Source of the DNA: Paralichthys olivaceus
Taxonomy: Eukaryota; Chordata; Actinopteri; Pleuronectiformes; Paralichthyidae
NCBI RefSeq assembly: GCF_024713975.1
Contig: NC_091093.1
Span: 20,522,501-20,586,500 of the forward strand
Length of the DNA: 64,000 nucleotides
Reading direction: 5' to 3'
Both the position numbers and the translations under genes were made by a program. The notes under the pieces were generated by a model. That model saw only the letters and a list, made by a program, of their open reading frames with translations, made no database searches and was not told where the DNA came from. Position 1 is the stretch's first letter. Each line of letters starts with the position of its first letter. Shown one piece after another: positions 1-28,321 of the stretch.

Positions 1-54
1 ACACACACACACACACACACACTCACATACGTACACACACACACACAAACACCT
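1..54. repeat. CA-dinucleotide microsatellite at the left edge
   Basis: The window opens inside an interrupted (CA)n tract that includes TCACATACGTA. Its left boundary lies outside the window. Confidence 0.9.
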
Positions 55-840
55 CACAAGTTAAAAGGAGTAAGAAAAACAGATGTAATAATAACTCATT
101 TTGACAATATTACCAAAAAGTTCATTTTTGTTTATCTTCCGATGTTATAATTAATTACATCATTGATTAAAATATGTCTCTTTTTTAAGATAAAGAATCG
201 AGGGATAAAATAGATAGAAGTATTTTAATATGATCATTTGAAGATATAATTCCTCATCTTACTGTAACATGGTAGAAAACTGTTTTAAAAGAATGACAGC
301 AGAGTCTGTCTGTTGAGACGCTCCTGCAAACACACCTCAACATTGTAGCCTCTTCAGGAGCGTAGACACTGGAAATATTATTCTATGATCAGATACTAAA
401 TAATGTCTGGAAGACTTCAAGACTTGATTTATCATGTGCTCAACAATTACAAACTGCAGTCGCTGGCAATACAGTTGTTGGGTCACAGGCTCCCTTCTAG
501 CCAGGCTCGATAATATCTGAAAACCACACAAGCAAACAATTTAAAAAGTGAATATAAAAAAATAAAATAAAAATAAGATTAAATAAAACTAATTTAATAA
601 AATATGATATTATAAAATACACACCTAAAATATAAATTATAAACAAAAATACGATATATTTCTGAGTAGAATGAATGAATGAATGATCACGTAAGAATGA
701 AAATGTAGGTAAAGTAAATCAATTGATATTTCATGTAACCTTTCTTAAAAGGGATACAAGCAGCCACAGCAATAAACTTCACCTTTATTATAGACACGGA
801 GTTAAGTTTCATTTCTTGCAATTTATCGGTTTAATTTTGA
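55..840. other. AT-rich intergenic DNA left of gas2
   Basis: No exon with splice signals or a recognisable protein is visible here. The stretch is AT-rich, with short A-rich runs at 540-660, and all open frames are short. The base composition changes sharply near 840, where a CpG-containing segment begins that I assign to the gas2 promoter and first exon. Confidence 0.6.
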
Positions 841-844
841 AAAA

Positions 845-1104
845 CGTGGAGGCACGTTGTCGGTGTTCGTGTTTCGAAATGTTTCGGTGTGGCTCGTGTT
901 GCAGGGAGTTGACTCCTCTGACGCTCACAGGCGGGTTCACAGTTTGAACAGGGACGCCCTGTCTGTCCCGCTGCTGTCTGACCTGAGCACCGTCAACATC
1001 TGGATCTCTGTGACGTCCACATGTGCGCGGGGAGATGAACACGAGCGAGAAGAAGCTGCGAGCAAAGTTTCATGAGAAGAGAGAAAGTTCTGCAGGAGCC
1101 TTCA
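845..1104 (+). promoter_or_regulatory. gas2: Probable gas2 promoter and untranslated first exon
   Basis: This is the only CpG-enriched stretch in the first 5.5 kb and it ends in a good donor, TTCA|GTGAGT (exon end 1104). Spliced to the acceptor at 5577 (TTGTTCAG) it would supply the 5' untranslated region of gas2. An ATG at 1035 opens a frame that, after splicing, reads 33 codons and stops inside the first coding exon, overlapping the main start codon out of frame. The splice link is inferred; no transcript evidence is available. The first exon could also belong to an unseen alternative transcript. Confidence 0.5.
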
Positions 1105-4100
1105 GTGAGTTCACTTTACACTTTATACAAAGTTTGTTGTTGATGTTGGGAGTGACGATGATGAGGATGAAAGTAAAGATGTATGTTTGTCATTACTGGT
1201 AGAAGAGGCACCATGTGTACATGTGTGTTTAAAAGACCTGTAAGAGTAAGTTCATGTTCTTAGCAAAAGTACTGAAAGTATAAAAAGTACTGCTTATGCA
1301 AAATAACCATGTTTAGACTGTTGGTTTTTATCGTGTATTAATTCACGTGTGAGCAGGATTATAATGTTATAATGAAATACAGTGGGTACTAATATATTTA
1401 TATTCTGATCACAAAGTCACTAGTTACATGGATATGAAATAAATGAAATACACCAATAGGAGACATATTGTCCTCTTTAATGTGGTGGAGTGTAAGAAGG
1501 CTATAAATGAGTAAAGTATAAGTACATCCAAATTGAGTACAAAACGGTACTACTGCTACTTTCAACCACCTCATTTATACTATTCCAGTGTTTCTGTATT
1601 CCCTGTTTTCATTGTGTTACGGGTGTTTGACAGTAGGTCAAGGAAGTTTTTCATTATAATGTAAAATATTATTATCTGTTTTGTTTATAATATGGATAAC
1701 TGTTCAACTGTTCAAACCGATCAATAATGTTACGTCTCCTGTGTATTTTACACCAGTATATATAGTTCATATATTATTCAACTTCACAACCGCACAGTTC
1801 AAAGCCCTCTGAGGGTTCTTTCTCTTTTTCCTTCCTTCTTTCTTTCTCGGATGAGTCTTTTCTTGAATGTGCAGTTTTTTCTATGAAGCAAAAACCAACA
1901 ACAGAAACTATGTAGCTCTGTGCTGTAAGATGAGCGCTCTCTCAGTATACTGATGCAGAACTGAACTCTCCTACATGTTCCTGGTGAGTGACCTGTCACA
2001 GCCTGAGTCAGGAGGAACTCAATGAACAGACTGTTCAGAGCTGCTCACTGTTTATTGACTTTAACCTTCCAATCAAACAATCACTGGAGACTTTTTCTTT
2101 TTTAAAACTTGTATTTTATTGTGTTTCACTGAAGCTGACGGGGGCCTCCACTGTTCAGCGTGCGTAAATAACAGCAGGTAATAGAGCTTTCCATCCTGTG
2201 TTGAAGTGAGGTTTATTTTAGTCTGGAGGTGGCTGAAGGAAAGTCATAGTGTGAGTGCACCACCGTGGCTGGAACCTGTACCTCAGCTATGCAGTCGTAT
2301 CCATTCAATGCCTGTTGTTCATTCTCAAAATGTACGTCACCTCCACAGCAGATTATTGACATAAAGCTGATGGACAGAGAACTACTGCGGCCGGCAGCCT
2401 CTTGCAGTTTTTACTGTTACACAGAGTGGAGACTAAACAGACTTTCAAAAGCAGAAAGCACAAGCCTGTAGGTCCCAGACCCAGAAAGTGATTTTATTGA
2501 AGCTTGTTAAACAAAAACACTGAATGAAGAGAGAAGAGTCTGTTTGCGACTTCATCTTTGTTACAAGAAGGTCAGATCTTTGCCTGCGGAGCCATTTTCA
2601 GTCATTAGGATACAATTTTTATAAAATTGGGTCCAGACATGGAGTTTGTCTTTCACATATGAAGAACGCAGCAGGAGACTCTCCAGGTTGAGTGTGTTCA
2701 GAACAACAGGAACATTTGTAGAACATCCAGGAGAGGGTAGAACAAGCTGGAGGCAGGATGCGTGCACATGTTTTTGTTTACAGCTCATTGAAACCAGCGT
2801 TGGCTCTTATCATCGAAAGCTATTGAATCAATAATTGACGCTTTCTTCAAAGTCTTCCACGTGTATGGTTTCTTCTTCATCCTTAAATATTTGTATTCTT
2901 CCAGTTTCATGTCCATCCTGTGTTAGAAACGTCAACACGTCCACTCGCTTGCTGTGAATTTTACTAAAATGTTCCTGCTGTATTCTCTTGGGGCATTTTT
3001 CAAACATTTTACTTGTTCTGGAAAATGTCTGCAGCTACTTTGTATTCTTAGATACAGCCCTTCTGAAAATCTTCAGGAAAATCTCAGAGAAATATAACTT
3101 TTTTTTTAAACTGTTGTGAAAGTAGTTTTTTACCTGACACAGACTTTTGTTCCATTCCCCAGAGACACCAGTGTTGGAGCTCTGCTGACGGCAACCAATC
3201 AATCACTGTCGTCTTCTACACATACAGTACATGTTTAGGTATTCAAGGCGACGCTGCTGCTCAGTCCCTTCACTTTGCTCACATTTTTCATGTGGGCTGC
3301 CGTGTAATTTTACCTGTTTCCACCACAAAGCTGTTGAGACCGAGGGTGTTTGCTTTTACTGCGAAAACATAATTAAAGGTTGTGAAAGACAACCGAAGCA
3401 AATTTCACTTAGGAAACATTAAAGGTTGTGCAAAGTCAACGATGTCTCTGCATGCGTGTTTGTGTCTGTGCACCACAGTGGGTATTTATATACATGGAGC
3501 CTCAGCCCTGCAGGAATATAAAGACTGCTTGTGTCTGGGAGTTAGGCCACTGGGTGACCTTTGCATTCCCTTCCCAGCAGAGCCATCCTGTAGCAGAGGT
3601 GCGAATATAGCACCTGGATGTTTTGTTGGAGACAGGGGCTCTCATGCCCTGATGGTCAACCTGTAAACCAGCCTCAAACTTGGCAGGAAGCCCCTTCATA
3701 TACCTTGTCTCTGGCCCATGATGTGTTTTTTTTTACAAAAGAGCCTTTTCACTACATCCAGGAAGAAACGTCTGTCGGCAACATCCTCACATTTATCAAC
3801 CTGATTTCACTGACATACATATCTGTGCCCTGCTTCCTCTGCAGCCGTGATGCAAGGAAATTGACATCAACCTTTTGCTGATGTAAGGGGACTTCATGAC
3901 AAATTACACTGATGATCTGTGACACATGAGCTGCAGGTAAATTCATGCAAAAACCCAGGTGGTACACCAGTATACATGAGCTCTGAGAGTCCAGGTTCTT
4001 TTATCTGACGATTCCATTTAAGATAAAGTCTGTGTTCGAGATAAAATCATTTTTTGGTGGTTGTGGAGGAACAGTGGCTTGTCCACTTACAAGAAGATCG

Positions 4101-5577
4101 GCGATCCGATTCCAGTCTCCACCAGTCCACGTGCCAATGTGTCCTTGGGCAAGATACTGAACCCCAAATTACACATGGTTGTAGACTCAGTACTCAGATC
4201 AACAGTAGTAAAAACTACTACATTTGAAAGGGGCGTCCAAGAAACGCTCACCTTTTGCTTCATGTAACTTCATCCAGCACGGTACACACGCACTCCTAAT
4301 GATGACTTTATAATTTCAATGCTGCAATTCAACCATGTAGTTTATGATCACCATGATGAAATACGTATAAAATCCAGTCCGGGAGTTTTTGCATTCTAGA
4401 AGCTTTAAAATTCACAGTTACTGTGACTCTAAATGAAACAACACACCTCCACTGTTACAACCATCGCATTGTTTTGACTCTGGGATGTTCTGGGTCTGAA
4501 AGCTCCAACAGTCTTGTTCACCTTGACAGTGCAACTTTAGATTCAGTTCTCTTGCATAAACTAAGCCTCTGTCTTTACTGAACATTACTCAGCAGACCCA
4601 GTGACCCAGTGCACGTGTTGTTGTCTTAATTCCAGCTGATTAGCAGCGAGGGTTATTGGCCGTCTGACCGTGCCTCTGCATGGGGCTGATCTTTATGACG
4701 GAGGCTGTACTGGGAACAAATGAGCTATGAAGCAGCACCAGGAGACTCAGGGCTGCAGCTGTACGTTTTATTAAATCAGACAGTTTAGTCCCTTTGATTA
4801 ATGATTGTGGTTATTGTGTGTTTTCACTGCAAAGAACAGCCGTTATTATCCTCTGCAACTCTCAGGTTTTTAAGGTCTGTCTTAAAACAACAGTGACCAT
4901 ACATTTCAACAGCCGTACTGCCTGAGAGGAGATATCTCACTAATAAAATAAAGGAGGGGAACAAAACCCATGGACCTCTTTTAATGCAAAAATTCAGCAG
5001 GAAGTAAAGCATCTGAAAAAAGTGATGCACAAATTCAACAGTGACGTTTTGATTTGCTTAGCTGTGGATGAACATGAATGTAGGTTTGCATGAAACTGTG
5101 CCTCTCTTGCATCGGAGAGAGGGAATCACGACAGTCTGTAAGAACAAGGGGAAAGATTGAGCAGCTCTTAACTTTCAATATTTGGACATCTGAGTTAATT
5201 GGCCTCTTTAGCCCGAGACACATAAACAGTATCGGACTATTTCCAAAATAGACATAAAATCATCGTCTCAAACCTTTAATTGTAGTTTGTGGAGCTCACC
5301 TCATCATTAACATGGGTTGTTATTTGTAATATTAACAGGTGTAGTGTGTGATGTAGCTCAGTTCTGAATTTGTGGTGTAAAACTAAACTGATCTGATTGT
5401 GACAGAAACATCTGTAAAATCAATTGTTTATGCAAATAGAATCAGTGAACTTATGAACATGAGCAATATAAACACTTTCAAATACTCTCACTTAGATACT
5501 AATGAAAAAGGTCTGAATCAAAACCTGAGAAGAGTTTGATTGATACAAATAAACAACACATCTTTCCTTTTGTTCAG
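1105..5577 (+). other. gas2: gas2 intron 1 (inferred)
   Basis: No coding exon was recognised in this 4.5-kb interval. It holds the dispersed repeat at 2560-3075. A less AT-rich stretch at about 4600-4770 lacks obvious repeat character and could be a conserved non-coding element. Small open frames such as 3382-3666 have no splice context or known protein features. Confidence 0.5.
2560..3075 (-). repeat. Dispersed repeat, degenerate inverted copy
   Basis: This stretch resembles the reverse complement of the repeat at 38480-39440. Shared blocks include CTTTCACATATGAAGAACGCAG (around 2649) and TGTTCCTGCTGTATTCTC (around 2971). It lies in the inferred gas2 intron 1. Open frames here are repeat sequence, not genes. 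Confidence 0.55.
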
Positions 5578-5598
5578 TCACGGCCAAAGAGCTGAAGC

Positions 5599-14180
<8,582 letters not shown>

Positions 14181-14470
14181 ACTGTGAACATGTGGTGAAA
14201 ACTGGATCAGGCCAAACTGTGCAAGGTCGATTATTATAATATAAAGATCAGATCTGACTGATTATTTGTAGGAATTATCCATTTACTCAAACTCATAACA
14301 ATTTTACAATGGATCTACAATTAGTCAATTAGTAGAAAATCACTAATCAATGAATTATCTCTCTCTCAGCTTTCTAAATATCTGGTTCCAGTTTCTTCAC
14401 TGTGAAGGATCGCTGCTTTTCTTTCACATGTATGATCACAAACCTAAAATCTTCGGGTTTTGGAATAAGT

Positions 14471-14476
14471 AATAAA
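14471..14476 (+). terminator. gas2: Possible gas2 polyadenylation signal
   Basis: AATAAA lies about 290 bp after the gas2 stop and is followed by T-rich sequence. Other AATAAA hexamers occur further on, so the real 3' end could be later. Confidence 0.4.
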
Positions 14477-14811
14477 ACAATTTAAACACATTAGTGAGAC
14501 ATTTTCCCTATTTTTTTTTTTTGACATTTTACAGAAAGAAAATGAATTACTCTAACGAGGAAATAATCATCAATATAATCAATAACAAAAATAATCATTA
14601 CCTGCAGCAAGTAATGTGTATCATCACTTAAAAATCATTGTCAAAGGTTTTTTGCAGTACCCTCATTTTGCATTTTGTACAGTGAATTGTGTTTTGTAGA
14701 GAAGAAAGTAATTTTACAGCTATTTGTCTGTGTATCATTGTAGTTTTAATCTGAGCAGTTTGAGTAGTAGTCTGAAAAAAAAAAAGATGCATGGTGGCTT
14801 TTCATGTATGG

Positions 14812-14838
14812 ACACACACACACACACACACACACACA
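14812..14838. repeat. (CA)n microsatellite
   Basis: About 13 CA units in the gas2/tmem178b 3' interval. Confidence 0.95.
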
Positions 14839-17800
14839 GCCCCTGTGGAGCAGTGAGTTCACCTCAGCCTGAAAAAGACAAAAGCACAAAACATCACGTC
14901 CTCCCTCTAGATGGCACCATGTCCTCAGTGACAGAGAGCCAGGCCTCGTCTCCAGTGCTGTTGAGATCACGTCTCACCTCTGGAGGACGTCCAGCTCTCG
15001 AATGAACTGAATCTTCTTTCTCAGTTTGAACTCTTCAAACTCGAACGTTCCCACAGACACAACAACATAAAACAGTGGCAGAAAGATGCTGCTGCCCCTA
15101 AAAAGATGATTTGCATGCAAAACACTGAAAGTCACAACACATTAGTAATTACATATTTTATTTCAGTAAAATAAATTAATTAAAAATGGACACAAGTTTT
15201 AAATATATTGAAAGAAACTAGCTGTAATGAGATCATGCAAGACTGTAATGTCTTTTTAGTCCCCACGTAACATCTGCAGTGGATTGAACCAGTATAAATG
15301 ACTTGTAGAAAATAATAGCTGTGCTACTGAAACAAAGTACCACTCTAAACGGTGGCGTTTTCACAGGGCATCTCTCTTCGCACACAGAAACCTCCTAAAG
15401 TCCTCAGGAAACACAGGAAGTTGCAACTTGAGAGGGATTTTACAACAATTTCCGATATGTCATCACACTGCGCCGACCTCATTCATTCTTTAGAGTACAT
15501 TGTTTTGTGTGCTGCTGTTGAAGCTGAATCCAATCCATGACAAAATCTTACATTTTTTAAATACAGACCTTTTTATGTGCTTGAAATTTTACAATTTGAG
15601 ATACGGGGGGTGTAAATATGTGCTTCGTTTTTTTTTTTTTTTGCTCTGAACAGTTTTTGAGAAATTCCTGCACATGTGCATATTAATACTGGAAAAGTCC
15701 GATTTACACTCTCACCCACACACTCTTACACACTCACACACACAAACACAAAGAAAACTTGTAAGATTTGTGTGCAGTTGTGCTTCAGTCCTAACGACAC
15801 ATTATACTTGCACCATATACTTATACATTACAATTTACTGCTCACAGTAACGTAACTGTGAATCAGTTCGTGAACTCAAACTTTATAAAAACAAAACACC
15901 AAACAGCGTTGCATTCTGTGAGTCGCTGGATGTCAGAAAATACACCGACTCCGTTTGTCAGTGTAGTAACCATAGATATAAATATCCTTTATATTTATGG
16001 CATGTCCTCATTTCTGGCATAAATATTTTCACAATAAGAGCCTGAAATATGTTCACAATAAGAGCCTGCACCCACTGACCCTAAACACACAACATGGTTT
16101 GAACCCAAACACTTGGTAAAAGACACAACAGGGTGCTTACTACATGCTCCGATCATCTTTTGCTCCCATGTGTGGCCTCGGAAACAAACTGGATAATACT
16201 GAACTCCACCTGCTCAGACGTCAGGTTCATGGACGTTTATGAGACCCAGCAAAGTGCAAAGATTCAACAAGACACTGGAGATACAGTTTTCAATCATGCC
16301 TCAGTTAATGCTCTTGACTTCAGGACAGTGGTGGCCTCACGAGGAGGTTCATGGTGACGGTGAGAGGACTGAACATCACACAGTGTCGTCAATACACATT
16401 ATAACACATTATTTTTTCTAAAAATGTTGATTAACGGAGCTGATAGAACATCTCATCACTCGTCTCCACTAAGTGATAAATGGGGAAATAATCAGATTCG
16501 CATCCTGAAACGTCACCAGGACAAATTGTTTTTCCATTTCCATCAATTACACTCTGTTTATCAGACACTGGTCCATCTCATACTTCATACTATGATGAAG
16601 ACACTTTTGCAAATTCAGTGCACAAAACTGATGATGATTATAAGATGTGTAACTGTCCATCTGTTCATAAGAAATTTCATTTAGTTTCAAATCAAAACAT
16701 TCTTTTTTTCCAACAAATGACTTTTGACTTTGTTGTTTTTGAAAATGCAGCGGACGTCCACACTAAACATGTATCTGATTTTGGACAATAATGCCAATTA
16801 ACAACACTCACATTTGACCATGGACACCTCTGATTTTTATTTCTTTTTGTCATTTTCCTCATGTGAACGCGTCACAACTAAAAACACAAAATGAGTATGT
16901 GGTGTGTATTTGGATTACATGTCTCTGCAGTCAAGAGCTTTTCTAAATCACTATTTGTGCTTTTTTTTTCCAACAGCAGATTTGGATGCGTTGTCAATCC
17001 AACAATTTAATTCCAAAAGTTATAGAAAAATTGAATAACCTCATGTTCTTATCACATACTACATAATATACTGTGTATTCTACCACTTTGTAAGTTAGAA
17101 CACAATCAATATGTATTTTACTGATCAAGAGACACAAGATGTTTCCACAGATCGATCAAACTAGATGGGTTTTCTTTTTTTTTAGTTTCACAGTATGTAC
17201 ACATTGTATTGTGTGTTTTTCTAAATTGTTTGTGCTTTTTTTTTAATGCGTTTTCAAATCAAATTATTGAATCATAAAAGTACAGAAGACTGAAATATCT
17301 TCAGATGATTCAGTTTACTGTCACATTATTGTGCTCTTATATAATCAAATGTAATTTGTTTGCTTGTCCTGATACATGTTGTTGTTCAATGATTGTGCCG
17401 TCTCAAACAAAACAATTGTTATTACATGAATCATCCCCCAGATTCTGTTGTTTTGTTGCTTCAGATTTCAGTCAGGATGTTATCACACTTTCTACCACTG
17501 TGCCAAGTGACTGTGTTTCTGGATTCAGTGAAGATAAGAAACGACAATCCAATTTGTGCTTTTGTTTTTGGGCGGGATCACTGAGGATGCTTTTTTCCTT
17601 CTTCTGAAATCGCTTAAGTTGCTTGAATCACAAAACAGCTGACCGATATTAAGGGTAAACAATGGAGTCATGAAACACGTGCTCCACAGTTCGGTTTTCA
17701 TGTTTCGCTCTTGTCAGGTTTTGATTCAGCTGACGGCAAACAACTGTGTCTCTCAGAGCGGCAACAGCACAGCGGCTTCAAGTCACAGCTCAGCAGTTTA

Positions 17801-18359
17801 CTGAGACTTCATGCTCTCTTCTACTCCTCACTCCTTTTCTTATAAAATACCCTCTTACTGAATACATAATGGATTCATTATTCTCTCCTGTCACTCTCGA
17901 TCATCTCCATACGTCCAGACGTCCTCACCTCTACACAAACAGAAAACATTTCTTATTCAAAATCTACTTTACACAAAGAATGATCTGGATCTACGTAGAG
18001 ATGCATTTGTACATATAGATTCTTTAAAAAAGCGTCAAATGATTTTTCTTTTCGATGCAAATTTACTTTCGTGTTTACGCCTCGCTGCTCGATGCGTCCT
18101 GGTCTCTGCAGCGGCTGCAGGCGTTCTACCCCCGGTGCTCACGTTTGATATTCTTAAAGTGTGATACACTACAGATAAGCGATGGGCGGTCAACACCTGA
18201 TTCTTTTTTCTTTTTTTTTCATAATGAACAATAACACAGCACACGTCACCCGACTGAAAGAGGAATGCTGACAGGATGCCTGATATTTGTGTGTGTGTTA
18301 TCTTTTGTAGGATTTCTCTCGTGATTCACCCGGAGTAACTGAGCATGTGTGGACAAGCT

Positions 18360-18382
18360 GGTGTGTGTGTGTGTTAGTGTGT

Positions 18383-18414
<32 letters not shown>
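18360..18414. repeat. (GT)n microsatellite, interrupted
   Basis: A GT tract broken by TTAGTGTGTACC, probably inside or near the tmem178b 3' untranslated region. Confidence 0.92.
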
Positions 18415-18831
18415 TGGAGTGTATGTGGCTATATGCATTTAAGAGAGCACCATTTTAAGACAAATTCTCTTTAGAGAAAACAGTCACCTTTAGATCACCA
18501 GAAAGTCAGCAGGTCAAAAATCGGAACCAAAAAATGTCTTATTGGGCTGTGAGAGACGTGTCTCAGTCATTAATACGTTGGTGCTGCTCTTCCGGTTCCT
18601 GGAGGTCCCTCACGTGTTTTGGAGATTAGGTGCGTGAAGTTTGTCATTTACTTTGCTCCTTCTGTCACAACTCAGGCACACACTGAAAACACTGAAGGGG
18701 GGATGGCGATGTTGAGGGTGGTGTGAGATGGTGATCAGACAAAAACTGTTTCAGAGTTGTACATCAAAGTTGGTAGGGTGTGGGGTTTTCTGTGTTCAGT
18801 GGGTCATTTGCCTCACAACGCCTCAGTCCTG

Positions 18832-25239
<6,408 letters not shown>

Positions 25240-25660
25240 CTTCCCCCCGCTCGATGGAGAGCCCAAAACAGTCGCGAGAAGCTTCCTCCTCCTCCGCGGC
25301 CGTGGCGGCGATGGTACCCCGCTCACAGCCTCGCTCAGTCCCGCACTGGGCGCATGACGGTGCGGGGCCAGGGTCGTCCGGACTGGATGCTGCGGTCTAT
25401 TGTTGTAGTGCCCGGTGGATGCAATGTTGTTCCCACCATCTGTTATGGTACAGGAGGAGGAGGAGGAGGAGAGGGGATGGATGGATGGAGACCAGCGCTG
25501 TGAGGAGGAGTCAGTGATGTCGCTGTTCTCTCTCTCTCCTCCAGGATGCTGCGGGATGGGGGAGCAGAGAGGACCGGGCTTCGTTGGGAGGGGAGTGGTC
25601 ATTTGTGACGCTTGGACGGTCACATTTATGGATCTGGTCAACATGTAAAAACACAGGTGC
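25240..25660 (-). promoter_or_regulatory. tmem178b: tmem178b promoter / 5' untranslated CpG region
   Basis: GC- and CpG-rich sequence lies directly upstream of the start codon. It includes a GGA/GGAGGA stretch near 25451-25475 and GGGGAG boxes. The reading frame happens to be open through it (no stop for about 148 codons), but the predicted residues are low complexity and absent from the family, so it is read as untranslated leader and promoter. Confidence 0.6.
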
Positions 25661-25984
25661 ACGGGAGGAGGGGGCTCCATCATGTGCCAATCTTTAAATC
25701 AATGATCAATTCTTTTTCTCCCTAGAAACAACGAGGAAGTTCCTGAACTGCAGCGAATCAAAGTGGTTGTTATCATTTATTTTTACTATTATTTCTCAGT
25801 GAATTGTTCAGGATATTTATCTAATGGCTAGATAAGTGTCAACTCTTTTGTCTTTAATATAAAGTACAATTTTAAGAATTCATAAATGTGCTATGAAAGC
25901 TCACGACCCTTTAGTGATGGGTCCGGATGAACACTTGCACAAGCAAGTTGAGAAATTCTCTCGTTTGCAGGTCACCTAATGAAC

Positions 25985-26165
25985 GCAGTCAAACAAAAAC
26001 AAAACGTCCTCAATAGAATGGCACTAAGAAAAAGTGAAACAGATCTGAATCCACCCCCGAATCAGCGCCAAAATTGAATGGGTTCTTTAGTTGTGTGCTG
26101 ATCCATTGAGTAGTTTTTGCACAATCCTGCTTACAGACAAACACAGAAAAAAACATTATCCCTTC
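25985..26165 (-). repeat. Inverted fragment of the fish dispersed repeat
   Basis: Blocks GAATGGCACTAAG, CCATTGAGTAGTTTTTGCAC and CAATCCTGCTTACAGACAAA are the reverse complement of parts of the element present at 31135-31505. Confidence 0.6.
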
Positions 26166-26679
26166 TGCAGATGTACACAAAACTAGACAAACATAAAACT
26201 GCAGCTAAAAGGTTAAGATGTCAGGAGGCAACAGATAAAAAAACAGTCAGATTCAGCATTTTGTGATAAATGGCAAGTTAAACATTTACATTTCCACCAG
26301 CTCAGATCGATCAATTACAGGAAGTGATGTGGGATTCAAGCGAAGTTTAAGATTTGATGTCTGTTGATGATTCAGTTCGACATTAAAATGCAGTTGAAAG
26401 AAAGATCTCAAGAGAAAGATTTCAATGGAGCAAAACATCAAAATTTATTTTTTAATCTCATATTTGAATTGAATTAGCTTCAACTTGTTCGAAACACTAA
26501 GTTTTTCTTAACTTTCGTCATTATGTTGTACTCTGATTTCCTATAATATTGTCAATATTTCACAATGATGTTCAGTGCAGGCATTAAATCATAAAGCAGC
26601 TGATAGGAAATTATTTCATGAGAAGTACAACAGTAAAACAATGTTAAAACTTCTCACTCCATAATGTGATATTGGTCAA

Positions 26680-26900
26680 GATATATGTCATCCATCCATT
26701 TATCATCTACAGGACTATCCTCTCTGAGGGAGGTAGGGCCGCTGCAACCACTCCCAGCTGACACTGGGTGGGCAGCAGGGTACAAGGTCAGATTGCCAGT
26801 GACAGGACGACAAATACACACAACAACCATTCACACTCACATTCACACCTATGGCAATTTAAGAGTCATATCTGTCATCCACAAGAACATTTGAATCCAG
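26680..26900 (+). repeat. Dispersed repeat of the CATCCATCCATT... type
   Basis: GTCATCCATCCATTTATCATC, then CTCCCAGCTGACACTGGGTG, ATTCACACTCACATTCACACC and GGCAATTTAAGAGTCA occur in order. This series is typical of a very abundant teleost repeat. It is diverged and not coding. Confidence 0.7.
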
Positions 26901-27457
26901 ACCTCAGGAACACTTGTCCTAAACTATGAAGTAGTGTGAACTCAGCTGAGCATCAATGAAAGACTTTTCACTCATGTGTTTGCACTGTTTCCCACTGAAC
27001 GTCTCACTGCCGTGTGCAGAGTGCTTGTTTGTTGTCCTTTTGTGACTGAGGAAGGCTCCCACAGACAATAGGCTGCTCACAGGCTGATGACTAAGGAAGG
27101 CAACCCGCGGCGGAGTCGTTATGGCAACAGAAGCTTGCCAAACAGACTGTGTAGAAAATTGGGCAAGAGTTGAACACACAGTCAATGCCCCCTCCCTTCA
27201 CTACCATATGACATTTCGGGCATAGGATCTCTGCAGTAAAAATATGCTAATGGTGGACAGGTTTTTGTGCGGTGAGGTCAAGTCATCCCACTGTGCTGCC
27301 TCAGCACCTTAACACACGACCAATCAATACCACAGGTATACTAATCACTCTAAGATCAATATAAAGCCTGCGTCCCACTTCAAAAAATTACCCTCTAGTA
27401 TGTATATATATAAAAATAAACAGACTTGTTAAATAAAAATTCTAGAGAAATTTACAT

Positions 27458-27463
27458 TTTATT
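27458..27463 (-). terminator. slc39a13: Possible slc39a13 polyadenylation signal
   Basis: TTTATT on the plus strand reads AATAAA on the gene strand, about 860 bp past the stop. Alternatives cannot be excluded. Confidence 0.3.
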
Positions 27464-28321
27464 TATTCAGGAGTGGAAACTTTCACCAGGAGGTGAGTCA
27501 ACAAATATTTTAATAACAAAACATGACGTCAATAAGCATTTGTGTTAAGAGCTGTTGTATGTTCCATGACTCAGGATTTCTTTGTAACAGCGATAAGTCA
27601 AAACTGGACACTTTATACAAACAATAGCAATCTGCAACTTTATCACAATCATTAATTAAGGAGAGTTTGTGTGAAAGGTGCAGACTGTTCTGTGTGAGGG
27701 TGATACTGTACGGAGAACTGTACTTCCACACTTATGGAACAGCCCGTCCTGACTTCTTGGCACTTCTTTCTTGACAAGACAAAGATTATGGCATGGTGGT
27801 TTTAGCATAACTCTTAAATAAAACCGGTCGCTTGTTTTTTTTCTTTTCAATAAATAGGCAGCAGCTACATGTGAAACTGAGGAAGCACAACACTCTGTTA
27901 AAACAATTTAGGGTTCAATTCATTTTAAGAAAAAGGTCTTTGTAAAAGGTCCAATAACACCCGCTCTGTTGAGCAGGTACATCAGGGTTACATGTGTAAA
28001 TGTGCAAAACAACACTGTCAACATTATTAAAGAATTTGGTAACAGATATCCACACAAACCTTCTGAATTCCCTTGATATTTACGTCTGGCACATTCTGAA
28101 GTGTCCAAAAATGTCCTGTCAGCAGATCGAGGTCGTCCGTTCCGTCATCCATCCATAAAGTGCTGTTCTTTTGTCGGACATTTTGTTTTAGTGTAACATT
28201 AAGATGATATCAAAGAGGTGTAGTGTCTTAGACGAAAGGTTTCTAAGCATGAGAGGTACCAGATATGCGGGGTCTGTATCTCTCTAGTGGTGAGATTTAG
28301 TCTTTGGTAAGGCCTCCGTGT

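Larger units (their letters stand above)
14181..18831. other. Tail-to-tail interval between gas2 and tmem178b
   Basis: No gene was recognised in 4.6 kb. It must hold the 3' untranslated regions of gas2 (plus) and tmem178b (minus). Microsatellites lie at 14812-14838 and 18360-18414. Two related blocks near 16945-17045 and 17221-17300 look like an old degenerate duplication. Open frames such as 17305-17607 have no splice or family support. Confidence 0.6.
25661..28321. other. Intergenic DNA between tmem178b (5' end) and slc39a13 (3' end)
   Basis: No gene was recognised. The interval contains dispersed repeats at 25985-26165 and 26680-26900. The part nearest 28322 must include the slc39a13 3' untranslated region. 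Open frames here are short and without support. Confidence 0.6.

Noticed and set aside
17305-17607. 100-codon plus-strand open frame
   Set aside because: AT-rich, no family resemblance, lies within the degenerate 3' interval between two convergent genes.
25240-25683. N-terminal extension of tmem178b starting MMEPPPPVHL
   Set aside because: The frame is open but low complexity, lies in the CpG promoter and has no counterpart in the family; MAAMKIL fits family length and start context.
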